64,000 bases of DNA from an uncultured Dermabacteraceae bacterium (GTDB taxonomy: Bacteria; Actinomycetota; Actinomycetes; Actinomycetales; Dermabacteraceae): contig CAMILZ010000007.1 of assembly GCA_946223075.1 (NCBI GenBank), positions 1 through 64,000 of the forward strand, read 5' to 3'. How positions within the stretch are numbered: position 1 is the stretch's first letter; every line of letters begins with the position of its first letter. The translations under genes were made by a program, and so were the position numbers. Positions 24,179 to 33,009 of the stretch are shown in pieces. The notes beneath the pieces were generated by a model. It did no database searches, was not told the origin of the DNA, and saw nothing but the letters and a program-made list of their open reading frames with translations.

Positions 24179-24632
24179 GCCTCGGCTCCTTTACGAAAAA
24201 GCTTCTCGCGCCCTCGCGCGTACTTTCCAACTTTAGCCAAATTCTTGGCATCGCGCCCGGGTCAAAATTACACGCTTGTCATTCTCATCCCCAAGGCTTC
24301 CACAGCCTCGAGGCTTGAGCACCGCAATCGACGCGAGTTTTCCCCATTACCCGTGTCTCAAGTTTAAACAACCCTCTTAATTACTGCTGTTGACGCTGTG
24401 GATAACCAGTATTTCTGCAGGTCAGATCGAGAACTACAAGAATCGGATTCGGTGCGAGTAACGACGAAGAGCTGTGGACGAAGTGGGAATAACCGCCATG
24501 ATTTGGCACGTGCCCTCATAGCCTCCTCACAAATAACAAGCCGTACGTGCACATTCTCCACAAAGTTATCCACAATTCTGGATATTGTGCGCATGACCAG
24601 GAGTGTTGCGCCTCCAGCAACCGTCGGACTCC
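24179..24632. other. oriC, dnaA-dnaN intergenic origin
   Basis: 454 bp between dnaA and dnaN, the usual origin site in actinobacteria. Perfect DnaA boxes: TGTGGATAA at 24397-24405 and TTATCCACA at 24566-24574. Near matches: TGTGGACGA at 24473-24481 and TTCTCCACA at 24554-24562. An AT-rich stretch (CAAGTTTAAACAACCCTCTT, 24358-24377, continuing with AATTACTG) next to the first box is a good candidate unwinding element. One dispersed 12-bp word (GCAACCGTCGGA) is at 24617-24628. More boxes lie in the dnaA upstream region. Exact start points cannot be determined by eye. Confidence 0.85.
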
Positions 24633-26222
24633 CTAGCGCCTTCCTTGCTCCTGCGCGTTGGTCTTCACGCGAGCCGTGAGCTCCGTGACCTGGTTGAAAA
24701 GGGAGCGACGTTCCTTCATGAGCGTCTCCACCTTCTTCTTTGCATGCATCACGGTTGTGTGGTCGCGCCCGCCGAACGCATCACCGATCGCCATGAGCGG
24801 CATCTCGGTGAGCTCACGGCACAGGTACATGGCGCACTGACGAGCAGTGACGAGGGCGCGAGTACGGCCCTTGCCCTTGATTTCCTCAACGCTAAAGCCG
24901 AAGTAGGCCGCGGTCTCCGCAATGATGAGGTTCGGCGTGATCTCCGCGCTTCCATCGTGCGTGAGCAGGTCCTTCAGTACGCTCCGCGCGAGATCCACGT
25001 CCATGGGCTGCTTCGAAAGTGAGTGAAGCGCTTGCACGCGAATAAGCGCACCCTCGAGCTCACGGATGTTCGAGGAAATATTCTCCGCGATGTACTCGAG
25101 CACCTCGCGAGGAACCTCCTCGTTATTCTCCGCGGCAACCTTTTTACGCAAAATCGCAATGCGGGTCTCGAGGTCCGGCGGCTGAACGTCGGTCATGAGC
25201 CCCATCTCGAAGCGCGAACGCATACGATCCTCGAGGCCACCGAGGAGCTTCGGGGGAAGATCCGAGGTGATGACGATTTGCTTGTTGGCGTTGTGCAGCG
25301 TGTTGAACGTATGGAAGAACGCTTCGAGGGTCTCGGGCGCGCGCTGTAGGAACTGGATGTCGTCGATCAGGAGGATGTCGATGTCGCGGTAGCGGCGCTG
25401 AAACTCTTGCGCCTTACCGAACTGCCCCGACTGGACCGAGTTGATGAAGTCGTTCGTGAATTCCTCGGAGTTCACGTAGCGCACCTGGATATTCGGGTGC
25501 AGCTGCTTCGCGTAGTGGCCGGTGGCGTGGAGGAGGTGGGTCTTGCCGAGGCCCGAACCACCGTAGATGAACAGCGGATTGTAGGCGAGGGCTGGCTGCT
25601 CGGCCACGGCGTAGGCGGCAGCTTGCGCGAAACGATTCGACGCGCCTACGACGAACGTCGAGAAGGTGTACTTCGGGTTGAGCCTGGAATCATTCCCGAG
25701 CGACGAGGAGGCGGGGAGGTCGACGGGGGCGCTCGGCACTTCGGCGCCTTCGGCAGGCTCGGCCGGGGTGTAGGGGGAGTAGGGCACGGGTTCCGACGCT
25801 TGCTGATCGCCAGTCGAGGCCACATTCACAGAGTTATCCCCATCGCGACGTGGGGTGATGCCAGTTAGTCCCGAACAATCCACAGAGTTATCCACAATGT
25901 TATCAACTGCGGGAGCGGGAGCAGGCGCCGGAGAATCGGGGGCGTCGTCAAGACCGAGAGTGGGATCGATCGTGACCGCGAAAGTGACGGGCTTCCCGAT
26001 GGCTTGCGAAAGCGCCGAGCGAAGCTGCTCGGGAATCCGCATCTCAAACAGGTCCTTCACAGTCGCATTCGGGACCGCAATAAGGGCCGTATCCTCGAGA
26101 AATCCGCGCAAACTCGAGAGTGTCACGTAAGCGAGGTGGCGATTCGACACCGAGTCATCGACGCGCAGAATCTGCTGGCACTGGGCCCACAGCGCGTCGC
26201 GATCGAGTGCGGTCTCGTCCAT
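24633..26222 (-). CDS. dnaA: Chromosomal replication initiator DnaA
   Basis: 529 residues. Domain I (1-90) is followed by a Pro/Ala-rich domain II linker (90-190) that contains a 12-bp word encoding QQASEP at 25792. AAA+ domain III has Walker A GGSGLGKTHLLHA and Walker B LLIDDIQFL. Domain IV carries the DNA-binding signature GGRDHTTVMHAKKKVE. DnaA-box sequences (AGTTATCCACAATG at 25888, GTTATCCCC near 25835) occur inside its own linker codons. Initiates replication at the neighbouring oriC. Starts at ATG 26222 with divergent rpmH upstream. Confidence 0.98.
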   Translation of the reverse strand: MDETALDRDALWAQCQQILRVDDSVSNRHLAYVTLSSLRGFLEDTALIAVPNATVKDLFEMRIPEQLRSALSQAIGKPVTFAVTIDPTLGLDDAPDSPAPAPAPAVDNIVDNSVDCSGLTGITPRRDGDNSVNVASTGDQQASEPVPYSPYTPAEPAEGAEVPSAPVDLPASSSLGNDSRLNPKYTFSTFVVGASNRFAQAAAYAVAEQPALAYNPLFIYGGSGLGKTHLLHATGHYAKQLHPNIQVRYVNSEEFTNDFINSVQSGQFGKAQEFQRRYRDIDILLIDDIQFLQRAPETLEAFFHTFNTLHNANKQIVITSDLPPKLLGGLEDRMRSRFEMGLMTDVQPPDLETRIAILRKKVAAENNEEVPREVLEYIAENISSNIRELEGALIRVQALHSLSKQPMDVDLARSVLKDLLTHDGSAEITPNLIIAETAAYFGFSVEEIKGKGRTRALVTARQCAMYLCRELTEMPLMAIGDAFGGRDHTTVMHAKKKVETLMKERRSLFNQVTELTARVKTNAQEQGRR

Positions 26223-26564
26223 TCGGGGGCTCCTCGTGGGGATCGGGGGTGCGGCGGACGCCCATAATTATCCACTATGTTTTCCACATTTATGCCCAAC
26301 GACGTGGAAGAAGGCGCGCACCTGTCGAATCATTGGGGATAACCATGAGATTCTAGGCACACTTCACTGAATCGAGCCCCGATCCATTGACCGGCCCGCC
26401 GCGCGATTCTAGACTCGATCAGTCTGTGTTCACGAGAACGACACCTTCGAACTCGCGCGCACATCCGAAACCACCGGCCCCACGGGCCGTCTGTAACCGG
26501 GCCCTCCGGCCGCATCGCGGTTCCTTCCCGGAGTCGAGGGCCCCGATTTATTTGGAGAGAAAAG
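26223..26564. promoter_or_regulatory. dnaA-rpmH divergent promoter region with DnaA-like boxes
   Basis: 342 bp. It holds TTATCCACT (26268-26276), TTTTCCACA (26280-26288) and TGGGGATAA (26334-26342), each one or two mismatches from the DnaA box, so autoregulation of dnaA is likely. The rpmH leader contains TTTGGAGAGAAAAG, the ribosome-binding site. Promoter boxes are not assigned. Confidence 0.6.
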
Positions 26565-26702
26565 ATGACCAAGCGTACGTTCCAGCCGAACAACCGCCGC
26601 CGCGCCAAGAAGCACGGCTTCCGTGCACGCATGAGCACCCGCGCGGGCCGCGCCATCATCAACGCGCGCCGCTCGAAGGGCCGCGCCTCCCTCTCGGCCT
26701 GA
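26565..26702 (+). CDS. rpmH: 50S ribosomal protein bL34
   Basis: 45 residues starting MTKRTFQPNNRRRAKKHGFR, the invariant L34 sequence with the RxxMSTRAGRAI core. Very basic. GGAGAG lies seven bases upstream of the ATG. Conserved partner of rnpA directly downstream. Confidence 0.98.
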   Translation: MTKRTFQPNNRRRAKKHGFRARMSTRAGRAIINARRSKGRASLSA

Positions 26703-26715
26703 GCCGCGGCGTGAC

Positions 26716-27108
26716 GTGCGGGCACTTAACCGCCTACGTCACAACGACGACTTCCGCCTGACCACCCGCAAGGGTGTGTCAGCGGCTCGATCCCACGTGA
26801 TCGTGCACCTCGCGATCCTTTCCTCCCCCGAGGTCAAAAGGATCCAACAGGCGCCGCGCGTGGGAATTGTCGTGTCGAAAAAAGTCGGCAACTCGGTCGT
26901 TCGCAGCCTCACAAAGCGACGGCTGCGGGAAATCATGAGAACCCGACTCGATCCGCTCCCCGACTACGCAAGCGTCGTTGTGCGCACGCGCGCGGGGATC
27001 AATGAGATCGACCACGACACGCTCGCCGGTGAAGTCGACTCCGCTCTCGCCTCAGCCCTTCGCAAGCTCGAAAGGCGCACCGCGAAAAAGGAGGGAGCAA
27101 CGAAATGA
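26716..27108 (+). CDS. rnpA: Ribonuclease P protein component
   Basis: 130 residues from a GTG start. The RNA-binding motif reads KKVGNSVVRSLTKRRLRE (residues about 55-72), the family's conserved block. It binds RNase P RNA and helps mature tRNA 5' ends. Starts 13 bp after rpmH and overlaps yidD by four bases, so rpmH-rnpA-yidD are co-transcribed. Confidence 0.97.
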   Translation: MRALNRLRHNDDFRLTTRKGVSAARSHVIVHLAILSSPEVKRIQQAPRVGIVVSKKVGNSVVRSLTKRRLREIMRTRLDPLPDYASVVVRTRAGINEIDHDTLAGEVDSALASALRKLERRTAKKEGATK

Positions 27109-27386
27109 AGGCAACCGTCGGAATCGTGCGCGCCTACCAGCGCGGCATTTCCCCGTACCTGCCCGCCGCGTGCATGTTCACGCCCGTGTGCTCGCAGTAC
27201 GCGGTCGACTCCCTTCGCCGCCACGGCACCCTCAAGGGGATCCTGCTCACCGCGTGGCGAATCCTGCGCTGCAACCCCCTTAGCCACGGCGGGATCGACC
27301 CGACCCCCGCCCCGGGCATGTGGACGAACCCGAAACCCGTCACCGAGCGGGACACTGATAGCCCCGAGTTCGCCCACACCCACTAG
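27105..27386 (+). CDS. yidD: Membrane protein insertion efficiency factor YidD
   Basis: 93 residues. Conserved blocks YQRGISPYLPAACMFTPVCS (about 11-30) and RILRCNPLSHGGIDPTP (about 53-69) with the family cysteines. A peripheral inner-membrane protein that assists YidC-mediated insertion. The ATG overlaps the rnpA stop. The first codons carry one dispersed 12-bp word (27111). Confidence 0.95.
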   Translation: MKATVGIVRAYQRGISPYLPAACMFTPVCSQYAVDSLRRHGTLKGILLTAWRILRCNPLSHGGIDPTPAPGMWTNPKPVTERDTDSPEFAHTH

Positions 27387-27467
27387 GCTTGACCCGAACA
27401 CCCGACCTCACGCCGCTCATCGCATGACCGTCATGCGCATGCGAGCGGCAGGAAGAAAAGGCCGAAG

Positions 27468-28568
27468 TTGAACATTCTCTACCCCATTGAGTGGGTCGTC
27501 GTCTGGATCATGGTCCAGGCCCACAAACTGCTGTCCTTCGTGATGGACCCCGACTCGGGCTGGACCTGGCTGCTCTCGATCGTGCTGCTCACGGTCGTGG
27601 TCCGCATCATCATTTTCCCGCTGTTCGTCAAGCAGATTAAGAGCTCGCGCGGCATGCAGATGGCTGCCCCCGAGCTCAAGGCGATCCAGCAGAAGTACAA
27701 GGGCAAAACCGATCCGGAATCGCGCCAGGCCATGGCCAACGAGACCATGCAGGTCTACCGCGAACACGATGCGAACCCCGTCGGTTCCTGCCTCCCGGTT
27801 CTTATCCAAATGCCGATCTTCTTCGCGCTCTTCCGCGTGCTTTTCTACAAGCTGCCGGAAGCCGCGCAGAACAACACAAACTTCGGTGTTCTCACGCCCG
27901 AACTCGCCGATAGCGCTCACAATGCGCGCATCTTCGGCGGAACCACCATCTCCGACTCGTTCCTCTCGGGCGATCTCTCCGCGAAGATCATTGCTGGTGT
28001 CATCATCGCGCTCATGGTGCTCGTCACGTTCCTCACGCAGAAGGAACTGACGATGCGGAACATGCCACCGTCGGCCCTCGAAGGCCCCATGGCCTCCACG
28101 CAGAAGATGATGCTCTACATGCTTCCGTTCATCTACGTGATCTCGGGCCCCGGTATGCCGATTGGCGTGCTCGGCTACTGGCTCACGACCAACGTGTGGA
28201 CCTTCGGTCAGCAGTGGTGGATGATCACGAAGAACCCGACTCCCGGCTCGGCGGCCGAGAAGGCACGCCACGAACGCATCAACAAAAAGCGTGAGAAGCA
28301 GGGCCTTGAACCGCTCGACTTCACTCCGAAGAAGTCGAAGCGCGTCCAGGAAATGGAAGCGGCGAAAGCCGAAAACATTCGCGTCCAGCCGAAGCGGTAC
28401 GAGAACGGCCGCAAGCTGAGCGACGAGGAAATGCTCCAGCGTGCCCGCGGGAAGCGCGCAAAAGCCATCGAAGAGCGCCGCAAGAAGGCGGCCGAAAACG
28501 GCGGTAGCACCCAAAAAGGCGGCTCGAAGTCGAGCAACGCCCTCGGTAAGAAGCGTAAGAAGAAGTAA
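27468..28568 (+). CDS. yidC: Membrane protein insertase YidC/Oxa1
   Basis: 366 residues from a TTG start at 27468 that follows GGAAGAAAAGG; the protein begins MNILYPIEWVVVWIMVQAHK. Five to six transmembrane segments: about 5-25, 35-55 (SIVLLTVVVRIIIFPLFVK, with the conserved Arg in the groove), 105-125, 175-195 and 215-245. The C-terminal 110 residues are highly basic (GKRAKAIEERRKK...KKRKKK), a ribosome-binding tail. Inserts membrane proteins with or without SecYEG. Follows yidD by 81 bp. Confidence 0.96.
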   Translation: MNILYPIEWVVVWIMVQAHKLLSFVMDPDSGWTWLLSIVLLTVVVRIIIFPLFVKQIKSSRGMQMAAPELKAIQQKYKGKTDPESRQAMANETMQVYREHDANPVGSCLPVLIQMPIFFALFRVLFYKLPEAAQNNTNFGVLTPELADSAHNARIFGGTTISDSFLSGDLSAKIIAGVIIALMVLVTFLTQKELTMRNMPPSALEGPMASTQKMMLYMLPFIYVISGPGMPIGVLGYWLTTNVWTFGQQWWMITKNPTPGSAAEKARHERINKKREKQGLEPLDFTPKKSKRVQEMEAAKAENIRVQPKRYENGRKLSDEEMLQRARGKRAKAIEERRKKAAENGGSTQKGGSKSSNALGKKRKKK

Positions 28569-28577
28569 GGATTCCCG

Positions 28578-29102
28578 ATGAGCGAGAACGACACGATCGA
28601 GAACGAGAAGGCAAACGCACAGGCCTCCGCTGAGGAGCGCCTCGCGCGCCTCGAAGAAGAGGGCGATTTCGCCGCCGATTACCTCGAAGAACTCATGGAT
28701 ATCGCCGATCTCGACGGCGACATCGACATTGACGTTGACGGCGACCGTGCCTCCGTGGAAATCCGCGGCGCCGCCGAGCTGAGCGCCCTCAACGAGCCGA
28801 AGGGTGAGCTCCTCGACGCACTCCAGGAACTCACGCGCCTCGCCGTGCAAACAAAGACCGGCGTGCGCTCGCGCCTCATGCTCGACATCGGCGGCTTCCG
28901 CGCGAGCCACAAGAGCGAGCTCGAAGAACTCGCCGAAAAGGCCGTCGAGCAAGCGAAGAACGGCGAGGTTCCCGTTCCGCTTCAGCCCATGAACCCCTTC
29001 GAGCGCAAGGTTGTGCACGACGTTGCGAAGCGCCACGGCCTTCGCTCCGAATCGGATGGCGAGGGTAAAACCCGCCACGTCGTGATCTACCCGCAAGACT
29101 GA
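28578..29102 (+). CDS. khpB: KH/R3H RNA-binding protein KhpB (Jag)
   Basis: 174 residues. An acidic N-terminus, then a KH-like domain (about 45-110, DIDIDVDGDRASVEIRG) and an R3H domain (about 115-174) with MNPFERKVVHDVAKRHGL. Members bind RNA and influence cell elongation. Begins nine bases after yidC; its TGA stop shares a base with the rsmG start (TGATG), indicating coupling. Confidence 0.93.
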   Translation: MSENDTIENEKANAQASAEERLARLEEEGDFAADYLEELMDIADLDGDIDIDVDGDRASVEIRGAAELSALNEPKGELLDALQELTRLAVQTKTGVRSRLMLDIGGFRASHKSELEELAEKAVEQAKNGEVPVPLQPMNPFERKVVHDVAKRHGLRSESDGEGKTRHVVIYPQD

Positions 29103-29776
29103 TGCTTCCCGCCCCCGAACACCTCGATCCCCTCGCCCGCGACCTCTTCGGTGAGCACCTCCCGCTCGCCGAGCGGTACGCGGAGATTCTGCGCACCCGC
29201 GGAGCGGAAGAGGGGCTCATCGGGCCCCGCGAGGTCGATCGAATTTGGGAGCGGCACGTCATTAACTGCGCGCTCATGGTGCGTGCTCTCGGGCCCGTGG
29301 GGCTCGTGGAATCATTTGCGGATGTCGGCTCGGGCGCGGGTCTTCCCGGGCTCGTGATCGCTCTTGCGCGTGAAGATATCGACGTCACCCTTATCGAGAC
29401 GATGCAGCGGCGCGTGGATTTCCTCGAGCGTGCTGTTGAAGAGCTCGGCCTCGTCAACGTCGAGGTCGTGCGCGCTCGCGCCGAAGAGCTGCACGGTGAG
29501 CGTGAATTCGATGCCGTGACCGCGCGGGCCGTTGCCGCACTCGACAAGCTCGCAAAGTGGACCGTTCCGCTCGTTCGCATCGGTGGCGAGCTCGTGGTCA
29601 TGAAAGGCAAGAGCGCACGCGACGAGGTCAAAAAGGCCTCGAAGACCCTTTCGCGTCTCGGCGCGGTCGATGTTCGCGTTGAGGAATTCGGAGATCCATC
29701 CGTGGAGGTTCCTACTACAGTGGTACGAGCACACGTTCGTGAGGTATCGGGGCGAAAGGGGCTGCGTCGTGGCTAA
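29102..29776 (+). CDS. rsmG: 16S rRNA (guanine527-N7)-methyltransferase
   Basis: 224 residues. SAM-binding motif FADVGSGAGLPGLVIAL near residue 78, followed by VTLIETMQRRVDFLERAVEE. Methylates G527 of 16S rRNA, the site linked to streptomycin susceptibility. ATG start overlaps khpB stop; its own 3' end overlaps the parA start by eight bases. Confidence 0.96.
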   Translation: MLPAPEHLDPLARDLFGEHLPLAERYAEILRTRGAEEGLIGPREVDRIWERHVINCALMVRALGPVGLVESFADVGSGAGLPGLVIALAREDIDVTLIETMQRRVDFLERAVEELGLVNVEVVRARAEELHGEREFDAVTARAVAALDKLAKWTVPLVRIGGELVVMKGKSARDEVKKASKTLSRLGAVDVRVEEFGDPSVEVPTTVVRAHVREVSGRKGLRRG

Positions 29777-30674
29777 AAAGAGCTCACTTGACGAGACGCC
29801 GCTCATGCGGCAACTGCGAAACGACATGGAGCTTCGCAAGCGCCTCGAGAAGGCCACCTTTGCGTCGCCCGAGAACACCCGCATCATGGCCGTCGCGAAC
29901 CAGAAGGGCGGCGTCGGTAAAACCTCGAGCGCCGTCAACATCGCGGTTGCCCTCGCCAAAGGCGGGCTGAACGCCCTCGTGATCGACTCCGACCCACAGG
30001 GCAACGCCTCGACGGCTCTCGGAATCCCGCACGATCCCGAGATCGCTTCGCTTTACGACGTCCTCATTGAAGACGAGCCGCTCTCGGCAATCGTGACCCC
30101 CTCTCCCGAGGCGGAATCGCTGCTGTGCGCGCCCGCGACGATCGACCTTTCCGGCGCCGAGATTGAGCTCGTGCCCATGGTTGCGCGCGAGTCGCGCCTC
30201 AAGAACGCGCTTGCCGATTACTTCGCCGAGCGCGAGGAACAAGGCCAGCCGCGCCTCGACTACGTGCTCATTGACTGCCCGCCCTCGCTCGGCCTGCTCA
30301 CGATCAACGCGCTCGTTGCTGCGCGCGAGGTATTTATGCCGATCCAGGCCGAGTATTACGCGCTCGAGGGCATCGCGATGCTGTGGAAGAACATCGACCT
30401 CATTCGCAAGCACCTCAACCCCGATCTCGTGGTCTCCACGATTCTGCTGACGATGTACGACGCGCGCACGCGCCTCGCCGCACAGGTAGCCGAGGACGTG
30501 CGCGAGCACTTCCCCACGCAAACCCTCGACACCGTCATTCCCCGGTCGGTGCGCATCTCGGAAGCGCCGAGCTACGCGCAAACCGTCCTCAACTACGATC
30601 CCAACAGCACGGGAGCTCTCGCGTACCGCGCCGCCGCGCACGAGATTTCCCGTCGCCCCGAGCCGAAGAACTGA
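29769..30674 (+). CDS. parA: Chromosome partitioning ATPase ParA
   Basis: 301 residues from the GTG at 29769 (MAKKSSLDETPLMRQL), chosen because AAAGGGG lies upstream and a longer frame would be buried in rsmG. Deviant Walker A QKGGVGKTSSAVN near residue 48, Walker B VLIDCPPSLGLLT, and the C-terminal ParA block. Drives segregation of parS-ParB complexes. Overlaps rsmG and lies 12 bp before parB. Confidence 0.96.
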   Translation: MAKKSSLDETPLMRQLRNDMELRKRLEKATFASPENTRIMAVANQKGGVGKTSSAVNIAVALAKGGLNALVIDSDPQGNASTALGIPHDPEIASLYDVLIEDEPLSAIVTPSPEAESLLCAPATIDLSGAEIELVPMVARESRLKNALADYFAEREEQGQPRLDYVLIDCPPSLGLLTINALVAAREVFMPIQAEYYALEGIAMLWKNIDLIRKHLNPDLVVSTILLTMYDARTRLAAQVAEDVREHFPTQTLDTVIPRSVRISEAPSYAQTVLNYDPNSTGALAYRAAAHEISRRPEPKN

Positions 30675-30686
30675 AACGAGGAGATC

Positions 30687-32237
30687 ATGGCGAAGAAACG
30701 TGGCCTTGGTAGGGGAATCGGTGCGCTGATCCCCAGCTCCGAACCCGCACCCAGCGAGAAGACTGAAGCCCCCGAGGCGACGAGCGCGGTTCCGGCCGCG
30801 AAGCCTGCTGGCAAGAAGAGGGCTGCCTCCGCCGAAGCTGCGTCATCGAAGCCTGCTTCCTCGACGTCCGCCGCTGATAAGCCCGCTTCCTCAAAGCGCG
30901 CGTCGTCAAAGGCCTCGACCTCCAAGTCCGCTGCTTCAAAGCCGACCGCGACCTCTTCCCCCTCGAAGAAGGATTCCGACGCCACCCCCGCCCTGAACGA
31001 CGCCGAAACTCCACGCTCGAAGCACGCCGACACACGCGGTGTGGACATGTTCTTTAGCTCTGACTCCTCCTCGGAGGACGAGGCGGGCGAACGCCGCAAG
31101 GCTGCCGATCTTGAGCTCGCTGATTCGTGGGCGCGTGATGCCCGCTCGAAGCGCAGGGGTGGAAAGAAGGCTGCATCGAAGAGTGAAGTCTCGCGTAGTG
31201 CTGCGGCCGAGAATCCCGTCGAAGCCGTGGCTCCTGACTCGGGCGCGCAAGCGTCGGACTCCGCACCGGCTGATTCCGCTGCACCTGTGCCGGCCGCCGA
31301 TGCTCCTGCCGATTCCCCCGCGTCGGTCGCAGAAACTGATACGCCGGCTGCACCCGCGGTTGACGCTGCACCGGCTCACGCGGCCGCCGGCGCTGGCCTT
31401 GTGCCGGTGCCCGGCGCCGAATTCGTTGAAGTGCCGATCGCCGAGATCCGTGAGAATCCGCGGAACCCGCGTACCGTTTTCGATGACGATGAGCTCGACG
31501 AACTTGCGTATTCACTGCGCGAGGTTGGCGTTCTGCAGCCAATCGTTGTTCGCCCCATCACCGACTCCGCTGACGGTGAATCGTTCGAAATCGTGATGGG
31601 TGAGCGTCGTTGGCGCGCTGCGAAGCGAGCTGGGCTCGACGCGATTCCCGCGATCGTGCGTTCCACGACCGATGATGATCTCCTCCGCGATGCACTCCTC
31701 GAGAACCTTCACCGTTCGCAGCTTAATCCGCTCGAAGAAGCAGCGGCATACGGCCAGCTCCTCGAGGATTTTAACTGCACGCAGGACGAACTCGCGGATC
31801 GCATCGGCCGTTCACGTCCGCAGATCTCGAACACGCTTCGTCTTTTGCGGCTCCCCCCGCTCGTGCAGCGTCGCCTCCAGTCTGGCGCGCTTTCGGCAGG
31901 CCACGCGCGAGCCCTGCTTGGCCTCGACGACGTACAGCTCCAAGAAGAACTTGCGCAGCGCATCGTGAGTGAGGGCTTGAGTGTCCGCGCGGTTGAGCGT
32001 CTCATTGCGAACGGTGTCGAGTCGTCTACGGCCACGCGTTCCGTTCCTCGACGCAGCTCGTACAACCCGCGTGTGGTGTCGTTGACGTCGCAGCTGTCGA
32101 CGAAGCTCGAGGCCCCTGTGCGTATCGATGTGGGCAAGCGTAAGGGCAAGGTGACGCTCGAGTTCACCAACCTTGACGACCTCGAGCGGATCGTCGAGAA
32201 GCTCGGCCTCGATGACGTGGAGCTCCCCCGTTCCTAG
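30687..32237 (+). CDS. parB: Chromosome partitioning protein ParB
   Basis: 516 residues, much longer than the usual 300-380. The N-terminal motif MAKKRGLGRGIGALIP (ParA contact) is separated from the ParB/Srx CTPase core, which begins near residue 245 (FVEVPIAEIRENPRNPR), by about 225 residues of Ala/Ser/Lys/Pro-rich disorder. Core motifs: VMGERRWRAAKRAGL and LLENLHRSQLNPLEEA, then the helix-turn-helix TQDELADRIGRSRPQISNTL and a C-terminal dimerisation domain (RIDVGKRKGKVTLEF). Binds the parS palindromes that start about 0.8 kb downstream. One 12-bp word encodes AQASDS in the linker at 31248. Confidence 0.96.
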   Translation: MAKKRGLGRGIGALIPSSEPAPSEKTEAPEATSAVPAAKPAGKKRAASAEAASSKPASSTSAADKPASSKRASSKASTSKSAASKPTATSSPSKKDSDATPALNDAETPRSKHADTRGVDMFFSSDSSSEDEAGERRKAADLELADSWARDARSKRRGGKKAASKSEVSRSAAAENPVEAVAPDSGAQASDSAPADSAAPVPAADAPADSPASVAETDTPAAPAVDAAPAHAAAGAGLVPVPGAEFVEVPIAEIRENPRNPRTVFDDDELDELAYSLREVGVLQPIVVRPITDSADGESFEIVMGERRWRAAKRAGLDAIPAIVRSTTDDDLLRDALLENLHRSQLNPLEEAAAYGQLLEDFNCTQDELADRIGRSRPQISNTLRLLRLPPLVQRRLQSGALSAGHARALLGLDDVQLQEELAQRIVSEGLSVRAVERLIANGVESSTATRSVPRRSSYNPRVVSLTSQLSTKLEAPVRIDVGKRKGKVTLEFTNLDDLERIVEKLGLDDVELPRS

Positions 32238-32330
32238 CACTGAGCTACCTCGCACCTAACGTCGAGCTCCCCCGGGACCTAACACGGAGCTACCTCGCTC
32301 CTGACGCGGAGTTCCCCTACTCCTGCGGTG
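32220..32330 (+). repeat. Five tandem 22-bp repeats at the parB 3' end
   Basis: Units begin at 32220, 32242, 32264, 32287 and 32309. The consensus is GAGCTNCCNCG, two bases, CCTAACNC, with unit lengths 22, 22, 23, 22 and 22. The first unit encodes the last residues and stop of parB (ELPRS), the other four are non-coding. Possible uses are a regulatory RNA structure, a protein-binding site or a slipped-strand repeat; none is shown by the sequence. Confidence 0.75.
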
Positions 32331-33009
32331 GAGCGAAGCTAATCGTGGCGGTACGCTCTGTTCTGGCGTTTGCCGTGGGAGTGAGGGCCTCATAGGGCAA
32401 GCAGGTTTGAGTGTCCCCTTCGGGGCGTCGCACCTGGGGTTTCCCACTTTCCTGGCGTCATGAATCGTCATGTCATGCTTTACAGCTTGCGTTGCCCGGG
32501 CATCGTTTCAATGAACCTGTCTCCACGCGCGTAACGCCGTTGCTGCTGGTGTGAAGCGTAGTTTTCGTTAGCGGCGGTCGTACTGCGAGGGTGTCGCCGA
32601 GGCTTTGAGTTGGATTCGCCCTCTGATCGACCGCTCGGATGTCATTTATTTGCGGAAAGAGTTTTCCGACTTTCGAGATACGGATTGCCGGCACGCTCCA
32701 CGGGGCTTCCGCGCGCTTTTTCGCCGGATACTACTGGCTTCTTCCCTATTTTGATGGACGTTATGTTCCTCCAGGAAGCCCGCCCACCCTCGCTCGCCGG
32801 CTGCCCTAGCTCTTGCTTGTATGGGGTACGTGATTTTCTCTTGTTCCTTCGTAGGATTAGATTCGAACGCTCCTCTGAACCAGCGCCGTTGTCTCCCGGT
32901 CGCGCTGCCCAGTAAGGGGCAGGCCGTGTTTCATGCCAACCCGGCGTGTGCTTTGCGCGTTGTTGTTTCACGGAGTGTCTCTGTGGAGGTCCGCTGGCTA
33001 ATAAGAACG

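Noticed and set aside
27417..29096. 559-codon minus-strand frame opposite yidC and khpB
   Set aside because: Antisense shadow of two recognised genes.
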